From: Thiohalocapsa sp. PB-PSB1
GTDB lineage: Bacteria; Pseudomonadota; Gammaproteobacteria; Chromatiales; Chromatiaceae
Direction of reading: 5' to 3'
Assembly: GCA_016745215.1 (NCBI GenBank)
Contig: CP050890.1
Location: forward strand, 7,457,001-7,521,000
DNA length: 64,000 bases
In this document: positions 1 through 8,854 of the stretch, piece after piece
Numbering within the stretch: position 1 is the stretch's first letter
Layout: every line of letters starts with the position of its first letter
Translations under genes and position numbers: made by a program
The notes under the pieces: model-generated
What the model was told of the DNA's origin: nothing
Databases searched by the model: none
What the model saw: the letters and a program-made list of their open reading frames with translations, nothing else

Positions 1-396
1 CAGATCCGCCAACGTGCCACCGCACTGTTGTCGCGCACTGAAGTGCTTCCCGAACGCATGGACGAACTGCCGAAGAACTTTTCCGGCGGCATGCAACAGC
101 GCGTTCAGATCGCCAAAGCACTGGCCACGCAACCCCCGCTGCTGTTTCTCGATGAAGTCACCACAGGCCTGGACCTATCGGTTCAGGCGGCCATTCTCGA
201 CTTGATTCTGGAGATTCAACAACAGCTACAGACGGCCATGATCGTGGTCACTCACGACCTCGGTGTCATCCGCCTATTGGCCGATCGCACGCTGGTAATG
301 AAGTGCGGCCAGGTCATAGAAAACGGCCTCACGGATCAGATCCTGGAAGACCCTCAACAGGCTTACACGCAACGCCTCGTTGCTTCTGTTTTGTAA
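1..396 (+). CDS. phnK: Phosphonate C-P lyase ABC-type protein PhnK (C-terminal part)
   Basis: The frame is open from the first base, so the N-terminus with its Walker A motif lies outside the window. About 131 residues remain. They hold the ABC signature FSGGMQQRVQIAKAL, the Walker B stretch LLFLDEVTTGLD and the switch histidine in VVTHD. PhnK is an ABC-type ATPase that associates with the PhnGHIJ carbon-phosphorus lyase core complex in the cytoplasm rather than with a membrane permease; this role is family knowledge. The identification rests on the oligopeptide-transporter-like C-terminus (DLSVQAAILDLI, then ADRTLVM) together with phnL 9 bases downstream and phnM after that. A dipeptide/oligopeptide importer ATPase would look similar; the neighbours decide. 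Confidence 0.9.
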   Translation, partial: QIRQRATALLSRTEVLPERMDELPKNFSGGMQQRVQIAKALATQPPLLFLDEVTTGLDLSVQAAILDLILEIQQQLQTAMIVVTHDLGVIRLLADRTLVMKCGQVIENGLTDQILEDPQQAYTQRLVASVL

Positions 397-405
397 GGTG
401 TATCC

Positions 406-1131
406 ATGAAAGAGAAACCGGTGCTGCAGGTACGCGGTTACGCCAAACGGTTCGTTTTGCACGAACAGGGAAAAGTCATTCCTTCATCCTATGACGTCAA
501 CCTCGATGTTTATCCCGGCAACCTGACGGCACTGATCGGCCCCACTGGCTCAGGCAAAAGCACGGTACTCAAGGGTATCTACCGAACTTACCTGCCCAGC
601 GACGGGCAGTTGCTGTTTACCCGCGAAAACGGCGAAACCCTCGACCTAGCCCAGGTAGACGAACATCAGGTTCTGGAATTACGCCGCAACGAAGTCGGCT
701 TCGTGACCCAGTTTCTGCATTTTCTGCCGCGCCAGCCCAGCGAAGACATTGTGGCACAACCGCTGGTGCAACGAGGCTACCGGCAAGAACAAGCTCACAA
801 ATTGGCACGCGACATGTTGGCTGCCATGAACCTGCCGGAACGCCTGTGGGGTATTTCACCCGCAACCTTCTCCGGTGGTGAAAAACAACGCGTCAACCTG
901 GCGCGCGGACTGATCGCCAAGCCCCGCCTGTTACTGCTGGACGAGCCAACTGCTAGCCTTGATTCGAAAACCACAGATCGCGTAGTCAGCCTCGTCGAGA
1001 GTCTGAAACACGAGGGCGTGGCCATGCTGGCCGTTTTTCACCAACCCGAACTGGTCACGCGCATGGCCGACCGGGTAGTTGAACTCGAAACACCGACACT
1101 GACTGCAACACCTTTAGAGGAAATCGCCTGA
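406..1131 (+). CDS. phnL: Phosphonate C-P lyase ABC-type protein PhnL
   Basis: A 241-residue ABC ATPase, normal length for PhnL. Walker A is GPTGSGKST at about residues 45-53, the signature is FSGGEKQRVNLARGL, Walker B is LLLLDEPTASLD, and an H-loop-like histidine lies in AVFHQ. PhnL works with PhnGHI to form the alpha-D-ribose 1-methylphosphonate 5-triphosphate-type intermediate from phosphonate and ATP (family knowledge). The gene starts 9 bases after phnK, and its TGA overlaps the phnM ATG by one base (TGATG), so translation is probably coupled within one operon. No permease domain is present or nearby, as expected for a C-P lyase accessory ATPase. Confidence 0.95.
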   Translation: MKEKPVLQVRGYAKRFVLHEQGKVIPSSYDVNLDVYPGNLTALIGPTGSGKSTVLKGIYRTYLPSDGQLLFTRENGETLDLAQVDEHQVLELRRNEVGFVTQFLHFLPRQPSEDIVAQPLVQRGYRQEQAHKLARDMLAAMNLPERLWGISPATFSGGEKQRVNLARGLIAKPRLLLLDEPTASLDSKTTDRVVSLVESLKHEGVAMLAVFHQPELVTRMADRVVELETPTLTATPLEEIA

Positions 1132-2282
1132 TGAAGACCTGCTTGAGAAATGCCCGTGTCGTACTGGCGGACGAGGTACTGGACAAGGCTGATGTTGTCA
1201 GTGAAGACGGTGTCATCACAGCCATCAACCCGGAAAGCACGATCGCTGACGACGTGATCGACCTGAACAATCAATGGCTGATGCCGGGGATGATCGACCT
1301 GCACTGCGATGCGCTGGAAAAAGAGGTCGAACCCCGACCCAATGTTCACTTTCCGCTCGACTTTGCTTGCGCGCAAGCCGACAAGCGCAATGCGGCTGCA
1401 GGCATTACAACCGTCTACCATGCACTCTCATTCGCCAACGACGAACTTGGTGTCCGCAACAATGCATTTGCTGCCCGGATTGTCCGCGCCGTACACGAAT
1501 GGCATCCGCATGGACTGGTGGACAACCGGGTTCATTGTCGCTACGAAATTACCGACGAGAGCGGATTGCCGATACTCGAGTCACTGTTGCAACAGAAATC
1601 CATGCATCTCATTTCGATGATGGACCACACACCGGGCCGGGGACAGTTCAAGGACATGGCGGCATACCAAAACTACCTGACCCTTACCTATGAGAAAACT
1701 GCCGACGAAGTGGAAGCCATCATCGAGCGCAAGATCGAAGCTGTTCGCGGTGCCTTTGCGCGTATGCAGGAACTGGCCAATGCGGCGCATGCTGCGGGTA
1801 TTTCTGTTGCCAGTCATGACGACGATTCAGCAGAACGCGTCTTCACCATGAGCGGCATCGGTGCCGATATCTCGGAATTTCCGATGACCCTCGAAGCGGC
1901 CAAGGCGGCCAAAGCAGCCGGCATGTCGACCATCTTTGGCGCACCGAATATTCTGCGTGGCAAAAGCCAGTCGGGCTCCATGAAGGCTATCGAAGCGATT
2001 CACGAGGGCGTAGCCGACTGCTTGTGTGCTGATTATACGCCCGCTGCGCTGATCGTCGCCGTTATGAAGATTTCCGAGGGTTCCGATCTCGATCTACCGG
2101 CAGCCGTGCGCCTGGTCACAACCAATCCGGCCAAGGCCGGCAAACTGCATGATCGCGGCCAGATTCAAGTCGGCGCCAGAGCGGATCTGATCGCCGTTGG
2201 TCAACCTGGTGGCCTGCCGCAAGTTACCCGAGTATGGTCCGGTGGCAAGCAAGCCTACGCCGTGCAGTACGACCATGGCTGA
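1131..2282 (+). CDS. phnM: Alpha-D-ribose 1-methylphosphonate 5-triphosphate diphosphatase PhnM
   Basis: A 383-residue amidohydrolase-fold protein that removes pyrophosphate from the ribose triphosphate intermediate of C-P lyase phosphonate breakdown (family knowledge). Visible hallmarks are the metal site in MPGMIDLHCDALEKE near residue 60, the SHDDD motif near residue 228, and the C-terminal amidohydrolase layout ending in GARADLIAV. Length and motifs match PhnM well. The start overlaps the phnL stop. It is the last intact phn gene here: the expected downstream genes (phnN, phnP or others) are absent, and insertion-sequence remnants begin within 20 bases of the stop. Confidence 0.95.
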   Translation: MKTCLRNARVVLADEVLDKADVVSEDGVITAINPESTIADDVIDLNNQWLMPGMIDLHCDALEKEVEPRPNVHFPLDFACAQADKRNAAAGITTVYHALSFANDELGVRNNAFAARIVRAVHEWHPHGLVDNRVHCRYEITDESGLPILESLLQQKSMHLISMMDHTPGRGQFKDMAAYQNYLTLTYEKTADEVEAIIERKIEAVRGAFARMQELANAAHAAGISVASHDDDSAERVFTMSGIGADISEFPMTLEAAKAAKAAGMSTIFGAPNILRGKSQSGSMKAIEAIHEGVADCLCADYTPAALIVAVMKISEGSDLDLPAAVRLVTTNPAKAGKLHDRGQIQVGARADLIAVGQPGGLPQVTRVWSGGKQAYAVQYDHG

Positions 2283-2298
2283 GATGTTCCATGGTTTT

Positions 2299-2625
2299 TC
2301 AGAAAAAGATGTTGGCAATTGAATCCGTACCTCGAGCCAGCGCAGGGTCCATCTCGAATAGGCAAAGCACCTCTTTCTTGGCACCCTCGAAGAACGACAT
2401 CGTCTCCTGCACTTTCTCCTTCAGCGATTCGAAGGTAGGGAAGTCATGCAGATGGGTTCCTTTCTCTTTGACTTTCTTCCAGAGCTTCTCAATGGGGTTG
2501 CAGTCAGGCGAGTAAGAGGCTAGATCGAAAACGGTCAGGTGTCGCTTGTGCTCCTCGAAAAACGCCCGCGTCCGAGCGCTGGTGTGGTACCGGGCACCAT
2601 CCTGGACAAGACAGACGATATCCTG
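2299..2625 (-). pseudogene. IS630-family transposase, C-terminal fragment
   Basis: The reverse strand encodes the end of an IS630/Tc1-type DDE transposase: a second-Asp motif VCLVQDGARYHTS, then SPDCNPIEKLWKKVKE with the final catalytic Glu. The frame stays open up to 2766, but the part upstream of about 2625 is only the antisense of the neighbouring IS4 fragment and is not transposase. The N-terminal helix-turn-helix and first catalytic Asp are missing, so this is a truncated remnant joined head-on to an IS4 piece. The right boundary is approximate. It lies 17 bases from the phnM stop. Confidence 0.85.
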
Positions 2626-3373
2626 CTCGGCGACGCCTGTTACCCGACCTACTTTCTGCTCTGCAAACTGGTGCAACGGGGCATCGACGGGGTGTTCGAG
2701 CAGTACGGTGCACGCAAACGCAGCACCGACTTCAAAACCGGTAAGAAGCTCGGCGCGCGTGATCATTTGGTGCTGCTGAAGAAATCAAAAACACGACCGG
2801 ATTGGATAACACCGGAGGAAGACGCACAAGCCTCGGCAACGCTGAAGGTACGCGAGTTCGCGGCCGCTGGAAAGATCACGGTCACCACCTTCCTGGATGC
2901 CAAAGTGGCGCCGAAGAAAAAATCGAGGGTGCTGTACCTGCGCCGCTGGAACGTGGAACTGGATTTGCGCAACATCAAGACAACGCTCGGCATGGCGCGG
3001 CTGCGTTGTAAGACCCCGTAGATGGTCGTCAAGGAACTGTGGGTCTACCTACTGGCCTACAACCTGATCCGCTTGCTGATGGCCCAAGCCGCCTTGCTGG
3101 CCGATCAAGTCCCCAGGCAGCTGAGCTTCAAGCACACCGTGCAGGTCTGGTTGTCCTGGCAGCAGCGGGCAGCAGCGCGGCGGCGCAACCGCCGATGGCG
3201 TCTGCATCCTTGCTGTACTCAGTCTGATTGCCGAGCCGCGCGTCAGTCTGCGACCCGGTCGCATCGAGCCGCGGGCGCTGAAACGCCGCGCCAACCCCTA
3301 CCCGCTGTTGACCGAACCGAGAAAGGCGGCGCGCGCTGAGGTCGGCGAAAATGGACATCCGAAAAAAACAGGG
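2620..3373 (+). pseudogene. IS4-family transposase remnant (nonsense codon and frameshift)
   Basis: The forward strand encodes the second half of an IS4-type transposase: the second catalytic Asp in DDILLGDACYPTYF, then the Y(2)R(3)E signature in YLRRWNVELDLRN. An in-frame TAG at 3019-3021 interrupts the protein just before MVVKELWVYLLAYNL. Near 3165-3190 the homology shifts to another frame, ending in RPGRIEPRALKRR and ARAEVGENGHPKK, which resembles the usual C-terminus of this group. The N-terminus is missing and replaced by IS630 sequence in opposite orientation. The element is dead. Edges are approximate. Confidence 0.85.
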
Positions 3374-3535
3374 TTGAATCCATCGATTATCCGGATTGCG
3401 GCAATGCCATCTCGCTTATCATTAGTGCCATTCGGATCGGCACCCTTTTTTCGCTGCCCGACCGGATCGATGGCGGCGGGTGAATGTTGCGACTGACGCA
3501 GCACTTCACGCCGTGAGGTAGAACGGCTACCCGAC

Positions 3536-4012
3536 TTAGGCTTCGACTTTCTTGGGAAATCCTGGGCAAACGACTGACTCCGCCAGCCTTCCATCCGCCC
3601 GATAGAAAATCATTTCGCCCGTTTCCTCACAAATCCAGACCTCCTTGGCACCTTTTTCAAAATACAACCCCTTCTTCTCCACCAGCTCTGCCAACCTTTT
3701 GCTAGGCGACGCCACTTCTACCACTATTTCTGGTGATTCATCGTATGGGGTGGATGTTCCATTCTTATCGAAGAACGTCATCGAGCCCCAAACGACATCC
3801 GCAACCTTGACATTTTTCGAGGTCCGGATACTGCATTCGACAAAGGCTTTTCCCGACGGCAATTTCTCCTTCAAAAGGATAACAATGGCTGTTTGCAACA
3901 TTCCATGCGAATTGCTCGCCGGACTCATCTCTATTTTCCCCCATTCATTAAGTTCGATCTTGAATGGTAGCTCCGATAGGATCGGATCAGAAATAATCGC
4001 GGACCAATCCAT
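3536..4012 (-). CDS. Uma2 family (DUF820) putative restriction-endonuclease-fold protein
   Basis: A 158-residue protein of the Uma2/DUF820 family, which has the PD-(D/E)XK nuclease fold. The candidate active-site pieces are KVADVVWG (Asp) and PEIVVEVASPSKR (Glu and downstream Lys), followed by LYFEKGAKEVWICE, typical of the family C-terminus. Family members are numerous in cyanobacteria and sulfur bacteria, are often linked to mobile DNA, and their cellular role is not settled. The start at 4012 gives MDWSAIISDPILSELPFKIEL with a good purine-rich site upstream. It lies beside a frameshifted coiled-coil gene and IS remnants, so this is accessory DNA. It appears intact. Confidence 0.85.
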   Translation of the reverse strand: MDWSAIISDPILSELPFKIELNEWGKIEMSPASNSHGMLQTAIVILLKEKLPSGKAFVECSIRTSKNVKVADVVWGSMTFFDKNGTSTPYDESPEIVVEVASPSKRLAELVEKKGLYFEKGAKEVWICEETGEMIFYRADGRLAESVVCPGFPKKVEA

Positions 4013-4030
4013 CTTCTCCCTCCTTTCTTA

Positions 4031-4416
4031 TCAGATATACGCTAGTAGGCAAATCAACACCCACAATACTGCCACACTCAACGCCAAATTAAAGCCAAGC
4101 ATCCATTGCAATAGCCGAAAATGACCGTTCGCTCGTTCCTCCAAGCTATCGAATTTTCGTTCCAATCGCTCAATATCGGTTCGCAGCGAAAATTCCAACT
4201 GCTCCATGACGGTCCGCATGGTAGATTCCATCTTTATCATGTCCGCCCCTATGGAAGCTTTCAGCCGTTCCAATCCCACTCGAGTGGTGAGCTTTTCGGT
4301 GCTGCCTTTAGCGCGTCCGCCAGTACCGTTGTTTGCACTTCGGCTTGCTCGGCAGGTATCCCAGCTTCCTTGGGCTTCTTGGCATAGGCCAAGGTGCCAA
4401 AGGCGATTATGCTCAT
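4031..4416 (-). pseudogene. DUF1640-like coiled-coil membrane protein, frameshifted
   Basis: Two overlapping reverse frames make one protein when joined. The first begins at 4416 (MSIIAFGTLAYAKKPKEAG, then IPAEQAEVQTTVLADALK) after an AGGGAAAG ribosome site. The second runs from about 4310 (STEKLTTRVGLERLKASIG) through a charged coiled coil to a C-terminal membrane helix (LGFNLALSVAVLWVLICLLAY). This layout, with a short N-terminal motif, central coiled coil and C-terminal anchor, is that of small DUF1640/Bdr-like proteins. A one-base indel near 4312-4318 puts the first frame out of register. It could be a true pseudogene or a sequencing error. If the downstream part is translated alone it would be an 82-residue anchored coiled coil. 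Confidence 0.65.
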
Positions 4417-4676
4417 CGTGCTTTCCCTTGCTTGATTCGGCGATTTAACTCGCATCGCTTCGCGCGGCTTGTAAGGCAAGCTTGGTATGGATTTTGACTG
4501 AGCACTGGTGCATATCTCAGCAGCTTACCTATGAAAAAGAGCTTAGCATAGGCCTCCAATCCCGCCAAGGGCATCAAGATGCGCCAGTGGGTCGGCTAGA
4601 GATCACGCAGGGGCCCCGACGATGTAGAATCCATGAGCAACTGGCCTGGATGATGACCAAGTCCGGTTCGCAGACA

Positions 4677-6728
4677 TTACCAAACGTAGGTCAGGCTGGA
4701 GAAGATCCCGTTGGCCGCACGCCCGGTACCGCCCGCGCTCTTTGGGTAGTCCCAGTCGCGGGAAAACTCGACGGAGAGCTTCACGCCGTCCATAAACCAC
4801 TCGCCGGCACCGATCTGAAAGCGGCGCCGTGGCAGGTTGCCAACGCGTGTGAGTTCGTCCCCAAACATACGTTGTACTCCCTGGAAGTCCTGGCTCTCCG
4901 AGTAGGACATCGCGAGATAGGTGCCCTGGGCACCGATGGCCTCCACCCAGGGATTCCAGTCAAGCTGGTACCCCAGCGAGAACTGCCAGGCTGACGGCTT
5001 TAGGCGCTGGTTCACACCGGCGTCGTCCTGGAAGGTGCCGGATGACAGGGCGCCGTTCCATTCGCCGATCAGCGAGATCGGGCCGAAGGTGGTTTTGGCG
5101 CTGGCAGCCATGCCAGGCACATAGCCGATGTCCCCTAGCCATTGGCGGTAGCCAACGCGCATGAAGCGGCTGTCGAATACCGAGCTGTTGTAGTCCAAGT
5201 CGAAGTCCAGGGTCCAGGGACAAAAGCTCCACTGGGTCAGCTCTTCGTAAGGCTTGCCGCAATGCCCACCGGTACGATAGCCGATGGTCGCATTGATTTG
5301 ATCGTCAGGACGCCAGCCGGGCTGGTATTGATCAAAGGTGTCGCCGTTGAAGCTGTAGAGACCCAGGTTCCAGGTGGGCTGTTGCTGAGGCAGCAGCACC
5401 GGTGTTGGCGGTGCCGTTGGGGTCTTCGGTGGTTCAGTGCCCAATGCCGCGAGCAGTTTGCGCCACATGGACGGGATCAGCTGCGGGCGGACTGGCGGGA
5501 TGACCACCGGCTGCTGCGGTGCCGGTTCCGGTGTCGGCCAGGCCAAGCCGAAGCCGATGGCGATCTGGCGTTGCTCAAAGCCGGCGATGGTCAGGGGATC
5601 TTCGATGTTCAACACATCGGCAACCGGGTTCCCCGTGGAGATGCCGAATGGCAGTATCATCCGACCCGTGATCAGGTAGGGCGGGAAGCGCTGCGGATCA
5701 CCCAGGCGGACAAAGGCCGTGTCCAGGTTGATGCGGTCGACGGACTCCTCGAAGCCGCCGGTGGAGATGAAGGACACATCCTGACCATCGTCGTATTGGA
5801 TCACCATATTGCCTAACACCCAATCGTTGATGGCGATCTCGAAATCGAGTTCGGCGGTATTCAACACGACATCGCCGGCCGAGCTGCCGTCGAAGTCCTC
5901 GGTCCAAGCTGCGGCGACTTCCAGCGTACCGGCCAGGGCCACCGCGCTGTTGATGTTGGAACCAACGCTGGTCATGGCATCTTGAATAATCAGGCGGGTC
6001 GCATCGTCTCTGGCGGACTGCATCGTCTCCAAGTCCTTAACGCGCTGCTCGAGTTCGGCGTTTGCGACTGTATCCCGATCCGGAGTTGAGGTTTCTATAT
6101 CCTGGACGTAGGCCATCATGCGCGCGTTTTCGTCCGAGAGTCCGGTGATGATCCGCGTCTGCCGGGCGTTGATTTCCTCGAGTTCGGCCACGCGTCGCTC
6201 CAACTCTGGTTTGGCCGCCCTCTTCGCTGCAACCATGGGCTTGTCGCCACCCAGGGGCGCCTCCAGCTCGGCAACACGACGCTCGAGGCGTGTCCTGTCG
6301 GCGTTGAGTAAGGCAAATTCGTCCTGTTGGACTAGGCGCGCTGTTTCCAGCTCTCGAATGCGCCGCTCCAGCGCCACCTTCTCCAAGGCCATGCTGTCGA
6401 CCAAAGCGGTATGTTCAGCGCGCGCGGCCTCGAGCTGCTCAATCCGGGCGATCAGCTGAGCCGTTTGCGATACAGGTGCGACGGGCGCAGCAGCAGCCCG
6501 TGCGGCTTGTTTGGACTCGATGGTCGTCAACCGCTCTGCCATGGCCTTATTCTGCGCCACCAGTTGTTCCACCGTGCGCATCAACTGCTGTATCTGCTCA
6601 TCTGCTGCCAACACTGTCATCCCGGACCAAGGACCTAACCACAGCCCCAGGGAAGCGATGCCGGTGACGGCAAGGCGATACGGATCGAAAATCGCGATCA
6701 TGATGTTGGTTTGATATGCCCCGTTCAT
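4677..6728 (-). CDS. Outer-membrane porin with N-terminal coiled coil (LbtU-like)
   Basis: 683 residues. An N-terminal hydrophobic segment (about residues 18-42, ending near VLAADEQ) is a likely signal peptide. Residues about 43-245 form a long heptad-rich coiled coil (repeated LE-RRV-ELE and IEQLEAARAE patterns). A beta-rich domain follows, starting TSVGSNINSAVALAGTLEV and finishing in SSLTYVW; a terminal aromatic residue is usual for outer-membrane barrels. The barrel resembles LbtU-type siderophore or carbohydrate porins, with FVRLGDPQRFPPYLITG and ILPFGISTGNPV segments. A proline-rich loop (about residues 400-450) interrupts it. Substrate unknown. It is the last gene of a same-strand envelope cluster, 140 AT-rich bases after a MacB-type permease, so it may be the outer-membrane partner of that transporter. 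An alternative start lies nine codons in (MIAIFDPY). Confidence 0.7.
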   Translation of the reverse strand: MNGAYQTNIMIAIFDPYRLAVTGIASLGLWLGPWSGMTVLAADEQIQQLMRTVEQLVAQNKAMAERLTTIESKQAARAAAAPVAPVSQTAQLIARIEQLEAARAEHTALVDSMALEKVALERRIRELETARLVQQDEFALLNADRTRLERRVAELEAPLGGDKPMVAAKRAAKPELERRVAELEEINARQTRIITGLSDENARMMAYVQDIETSTPDRDTVANAELEQRVKDLETMQSARDDATRLIIQDAMTSVGSNINSAVALAGTLEVAAAWTEDFDGSSAGDVVLNTAELDFEIAINDWVLGNMVIQYDDGQDVSFISTGGFEESVDRINLDTAFVRLGDPQRFPPYLITGRMILPFGISTGNPVADVLNIEDPLTIAGFEQRQIAIGFGLAWPTPEPAPQQPVVIPPVRPQLIPSMWRKLLAALGTEPPKTPTAPPTPVLLPQQQPTWNLGLYSFNGDTFDQYQPGWRPDDQINATIGYRTGGHCGKPYEELTQWSFCPWTLDFDLDYNSSVFDSRFMRVGYRQWLGDIGYVPGMAASAKTTFGPISLIGEWNGALSSGTFQDDAGVNQRLKPSAWQFSLGYQLDWNPWVEAIGAQGTYLAMSYSESQDFQGVQRMFGDELTRVGNLPRRRFQIGAGEWFMDGVKLSVEFSRDWDYPKSAGGTGRAANGIFSSLTYVW

Positions 6729-6868
6729 CTTTAGGCGTTGTCGCTACAGGGAAGGATGCTGACAACGTCAAGTTTGTCGACTCGCTCCTGCCGACAAATT
6801 TACACTAATATAGACGCTTGCGCCAGTTTTTCGAATAATAATTTAATTAATTAAAATAAATTATTGAA

Positions 6869-8854
6869 TTAATTGCGAAACGCCTCCACTGGTTCCAGCC
6901 GCGCCGCGCGTAGGGCCGGATAAGTTCCTGACAATAGGCCGATGGCGCTGCCGACCAGGGGTGCCAACAGCGGCGCCTCGGGGTCAAGCACCGGCGTCCA
7001 GACTTGGTAGGCGGAAACGCCGATGACGACCAGCACGCCCAGGCTGGCACCAATGACCCCACCAACGGCGCCCATGGATGCGCTCTCCACCAGGAACTGG
7101 GCTGCGATATGGCTCCTGGTGGCGCCGATTGCCCGGCGCAGGCCGATTTCTGCGGTCCGCTCCATGACCCCGACCAGGGTGATGTTCGCGATGCCGATGG
7201 CGCCAACGATCAGAGAAAGCCCCCCTAACAACAGGAACATCATGTCGATGTCTGTTTGCACTCCATCGCGCACGCGCTTGGGTTCTTGTGGCACCGCGAC
7301 CTTCAGAGTTCGGGGGTCATCAGGACGTAGCGCGACAGGTGCCTGCTGCGCGATCAGATAGGCAGCGCCGATCCGGGTTTCGACCACAACGGTGCCGGGA
7401 CCGGCCAGCGCAAAATACTCGCGAGCCGTCCCTTCCGGGATGATGACGGACCCAAGCAACTCCGGCTTGCGGCCCACGTCCTGCAAGATACCGATCACCA
7501 GGTAGAGGTGATCACCGACATAAATGGCGGGTAGCTGATTGAGCCCGCCGATACCGAGCCGACGCGCCGCATCCGGTCCCAAGACAGCGACCCGATCGGC
7601 ACGCTCGGAATGTCCCAGGTCCAGGAGTCGTCCAGTCCTCAGTTCTGCGCGCACGGCCCGAAACAGCTGCGGCGATGCGGCCTGCACCCCCATACGCATC
7701 GCGGTCGGATTCAACGGATCCCTGACTGGGGATGAGCTGACCAGCGCATTGCCAACCTCGACCTGGCTCAAGTTGCCGACAGCAACAACGCCGTTCAGAC
7801 GGCGCAGCCGTTGCGGTGCGTCCCAGGGTATGGCACGCGGGTCCACGACCCCGGTAGTACGGCCGGGACGTGCGCTGATGAAGAGTTCGGTTGCCGCGAG
7901 CTGGTCGAATTGGCTGATGATTCGATTGCCAGCGGTTCGGGTCAGACCGATTGTCGCCACCAGAGCCGCGAGCCCGATCACGATACCGAGCACGGTCAAC
8001 AGCATGCGTGTCGGACGGGCGAAAATCCCGGCGACGGCCTCATTGATCAAGTCCCGGATCGTCATTCCGGAGCGCGATGCGCGCGCGGCTGCCGCGACCT
8101 GGGCTGCCTGCGGTGGAACCTGCTCCACCGGCTGATCGGTGCTGGTCAGATCGGTCAGCCGTCCGTCGACGATATGGATGCGCCGCGAGGCCCGTTTTGC
8201 GACCTGCTCATCGTGGGTCACGACCACCAGTGTCAGCCCATCATGGTTGAGTTGCTCGAACAGGTCCATGATCGCGGCCGAGTTTTTCGAGTCCAGGTTG
8301 CCGGTGGGCTCGTCGCATAGCAGCATGCTTGGCGAGCCGACGATCGCGCGTGCGATGGCCACGCGCTGCCGCTCGCCGCCGGAGAGCGTGGTTGGCATGT
8401 AGTCGATGCGGTGCCCTAAGTCGACACGCTCTAAGGCGGTGATTGCCCGTTCGCGGCGCCCGACCAGGTCGCGCTTGCCGTAAACCTCGGCGAGCATCAC
8501 ATTTTCCACCACGCTGCGGTAGGGCAGCAGATGAAACGACTGAAACACAAAACCGATCCGTCGGCTGCGCACGCCGGCGCGCTGCTTGTCCGACAGCCTG
8601 GTGGTGTCGATACCGTCCACCTCGTAGGTTCCAGAGGTCGGTCGGTCGAGGCACCCCAGGATATTCAACAGCGTCGATTTTCCAGCGCCAGAAGGGCCGG
8701 TGATCGCGAGCCAGTCACCCTCGTAGATACTAAGGTCGATGTCGCTCAGAGCGTGCACGGGCGGATTCGTGCCGTACTGGCGCCCCACATTGTGCAATGC
8801 GATGACCCGCCGGCGATCGCGTCCTGAGCTATAGACACCAGCGGGTGGGTTCAT
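6869..8854 (-). CDS. MacB-type ABC transporter, fused ATPase and FtsX-like permease
   Basis: 661 residues. The N-terminal ATPase has Walker A GPSGAGKST at 53-61, signature LSGGERQRVAIARA, Walker B LLCDEPTGNLD and switch VVTHD. A linker leads to a first membrane helix (TRMLLTVLGIVIGLAALVAT, about 280-300), a large periplasmic domain, and three C-terminal helices with the FtsX/MacB motif MERTAEIGLRRAIGAT. MacB proteins are mechanotransmission pumps that use ATP to drive a periplasmic adaptor and an outer-membrane channel rather than moving substrate through their own membrane core (family knowledge). Its ATG overlaps the adaptor gene stop by four bases (ATGA), so the two are translationally coupled. 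Substrate cannot be told from sequence; lipoproteins, peptides and macrolides are known for relatives. Confidence 0.9.
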   Translation of the reverse strand: MNPPAGVYSSGRDRRRVIALHNVGRQYGTNPPVHALSDIDLSIYEGDWLAITGPSGAGKSTLLNILGCLDRPTSGTYEVDGIDTTRLSDKQRAGVRSRRIGFVFQSFHLLPYRSVVENVMLAEVYGKRDLVGRRERAITALERVDLGHRIDYMPTTLSGGERQRVAIARAIVGSPSMLLCDEPTGNLDSKNSAAIMDLFEQLNHDGLTLVVVTHDEQVAKRASRRIHIVDGRLTDLTSTDQPVEQVPPQAAQVAAAARASRSGMTIRDLINEAVAGIFARPTRMLLTVLGIVIGLAALVATIGLTRTAGNRIISQFDQLAATELFISARPGRTTGVVDPRAIPWDAPQRLRRLNGVVAVGNLSQVEVGNALVSSSPVRDPLNPTAMRMGVQAASPQLFRAVRAELRTGRLLDLGHSERADRVAVLGPDAARRLGIGGLNQLPAIYVGDHLYLVIGILQDVGRKPELLGSVIIPEGTAREYFALAGPGTVVVETRIGAAYLIAQQAPVALRPDDPRTLKVAVPQEPKRVRDGVQTDIDMMFLLLGGLSLIVGAIGIANITLVGVMERTAEIGLRRAIGATRSHIAAQFLVESASMGAVGGVIGASLGVLVVIGVSAYQVWTPVLDPEAPLLAPLVGSAIGLLSGTYPALRAARLEPVEAFRN

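Noticed and set aside
2639..2766. N-terminal extension of the minus-strand IS630 frame up to 2766
   Set aside because: It is only the antisense of the IS4 fragment; family similarity stops near 2625.
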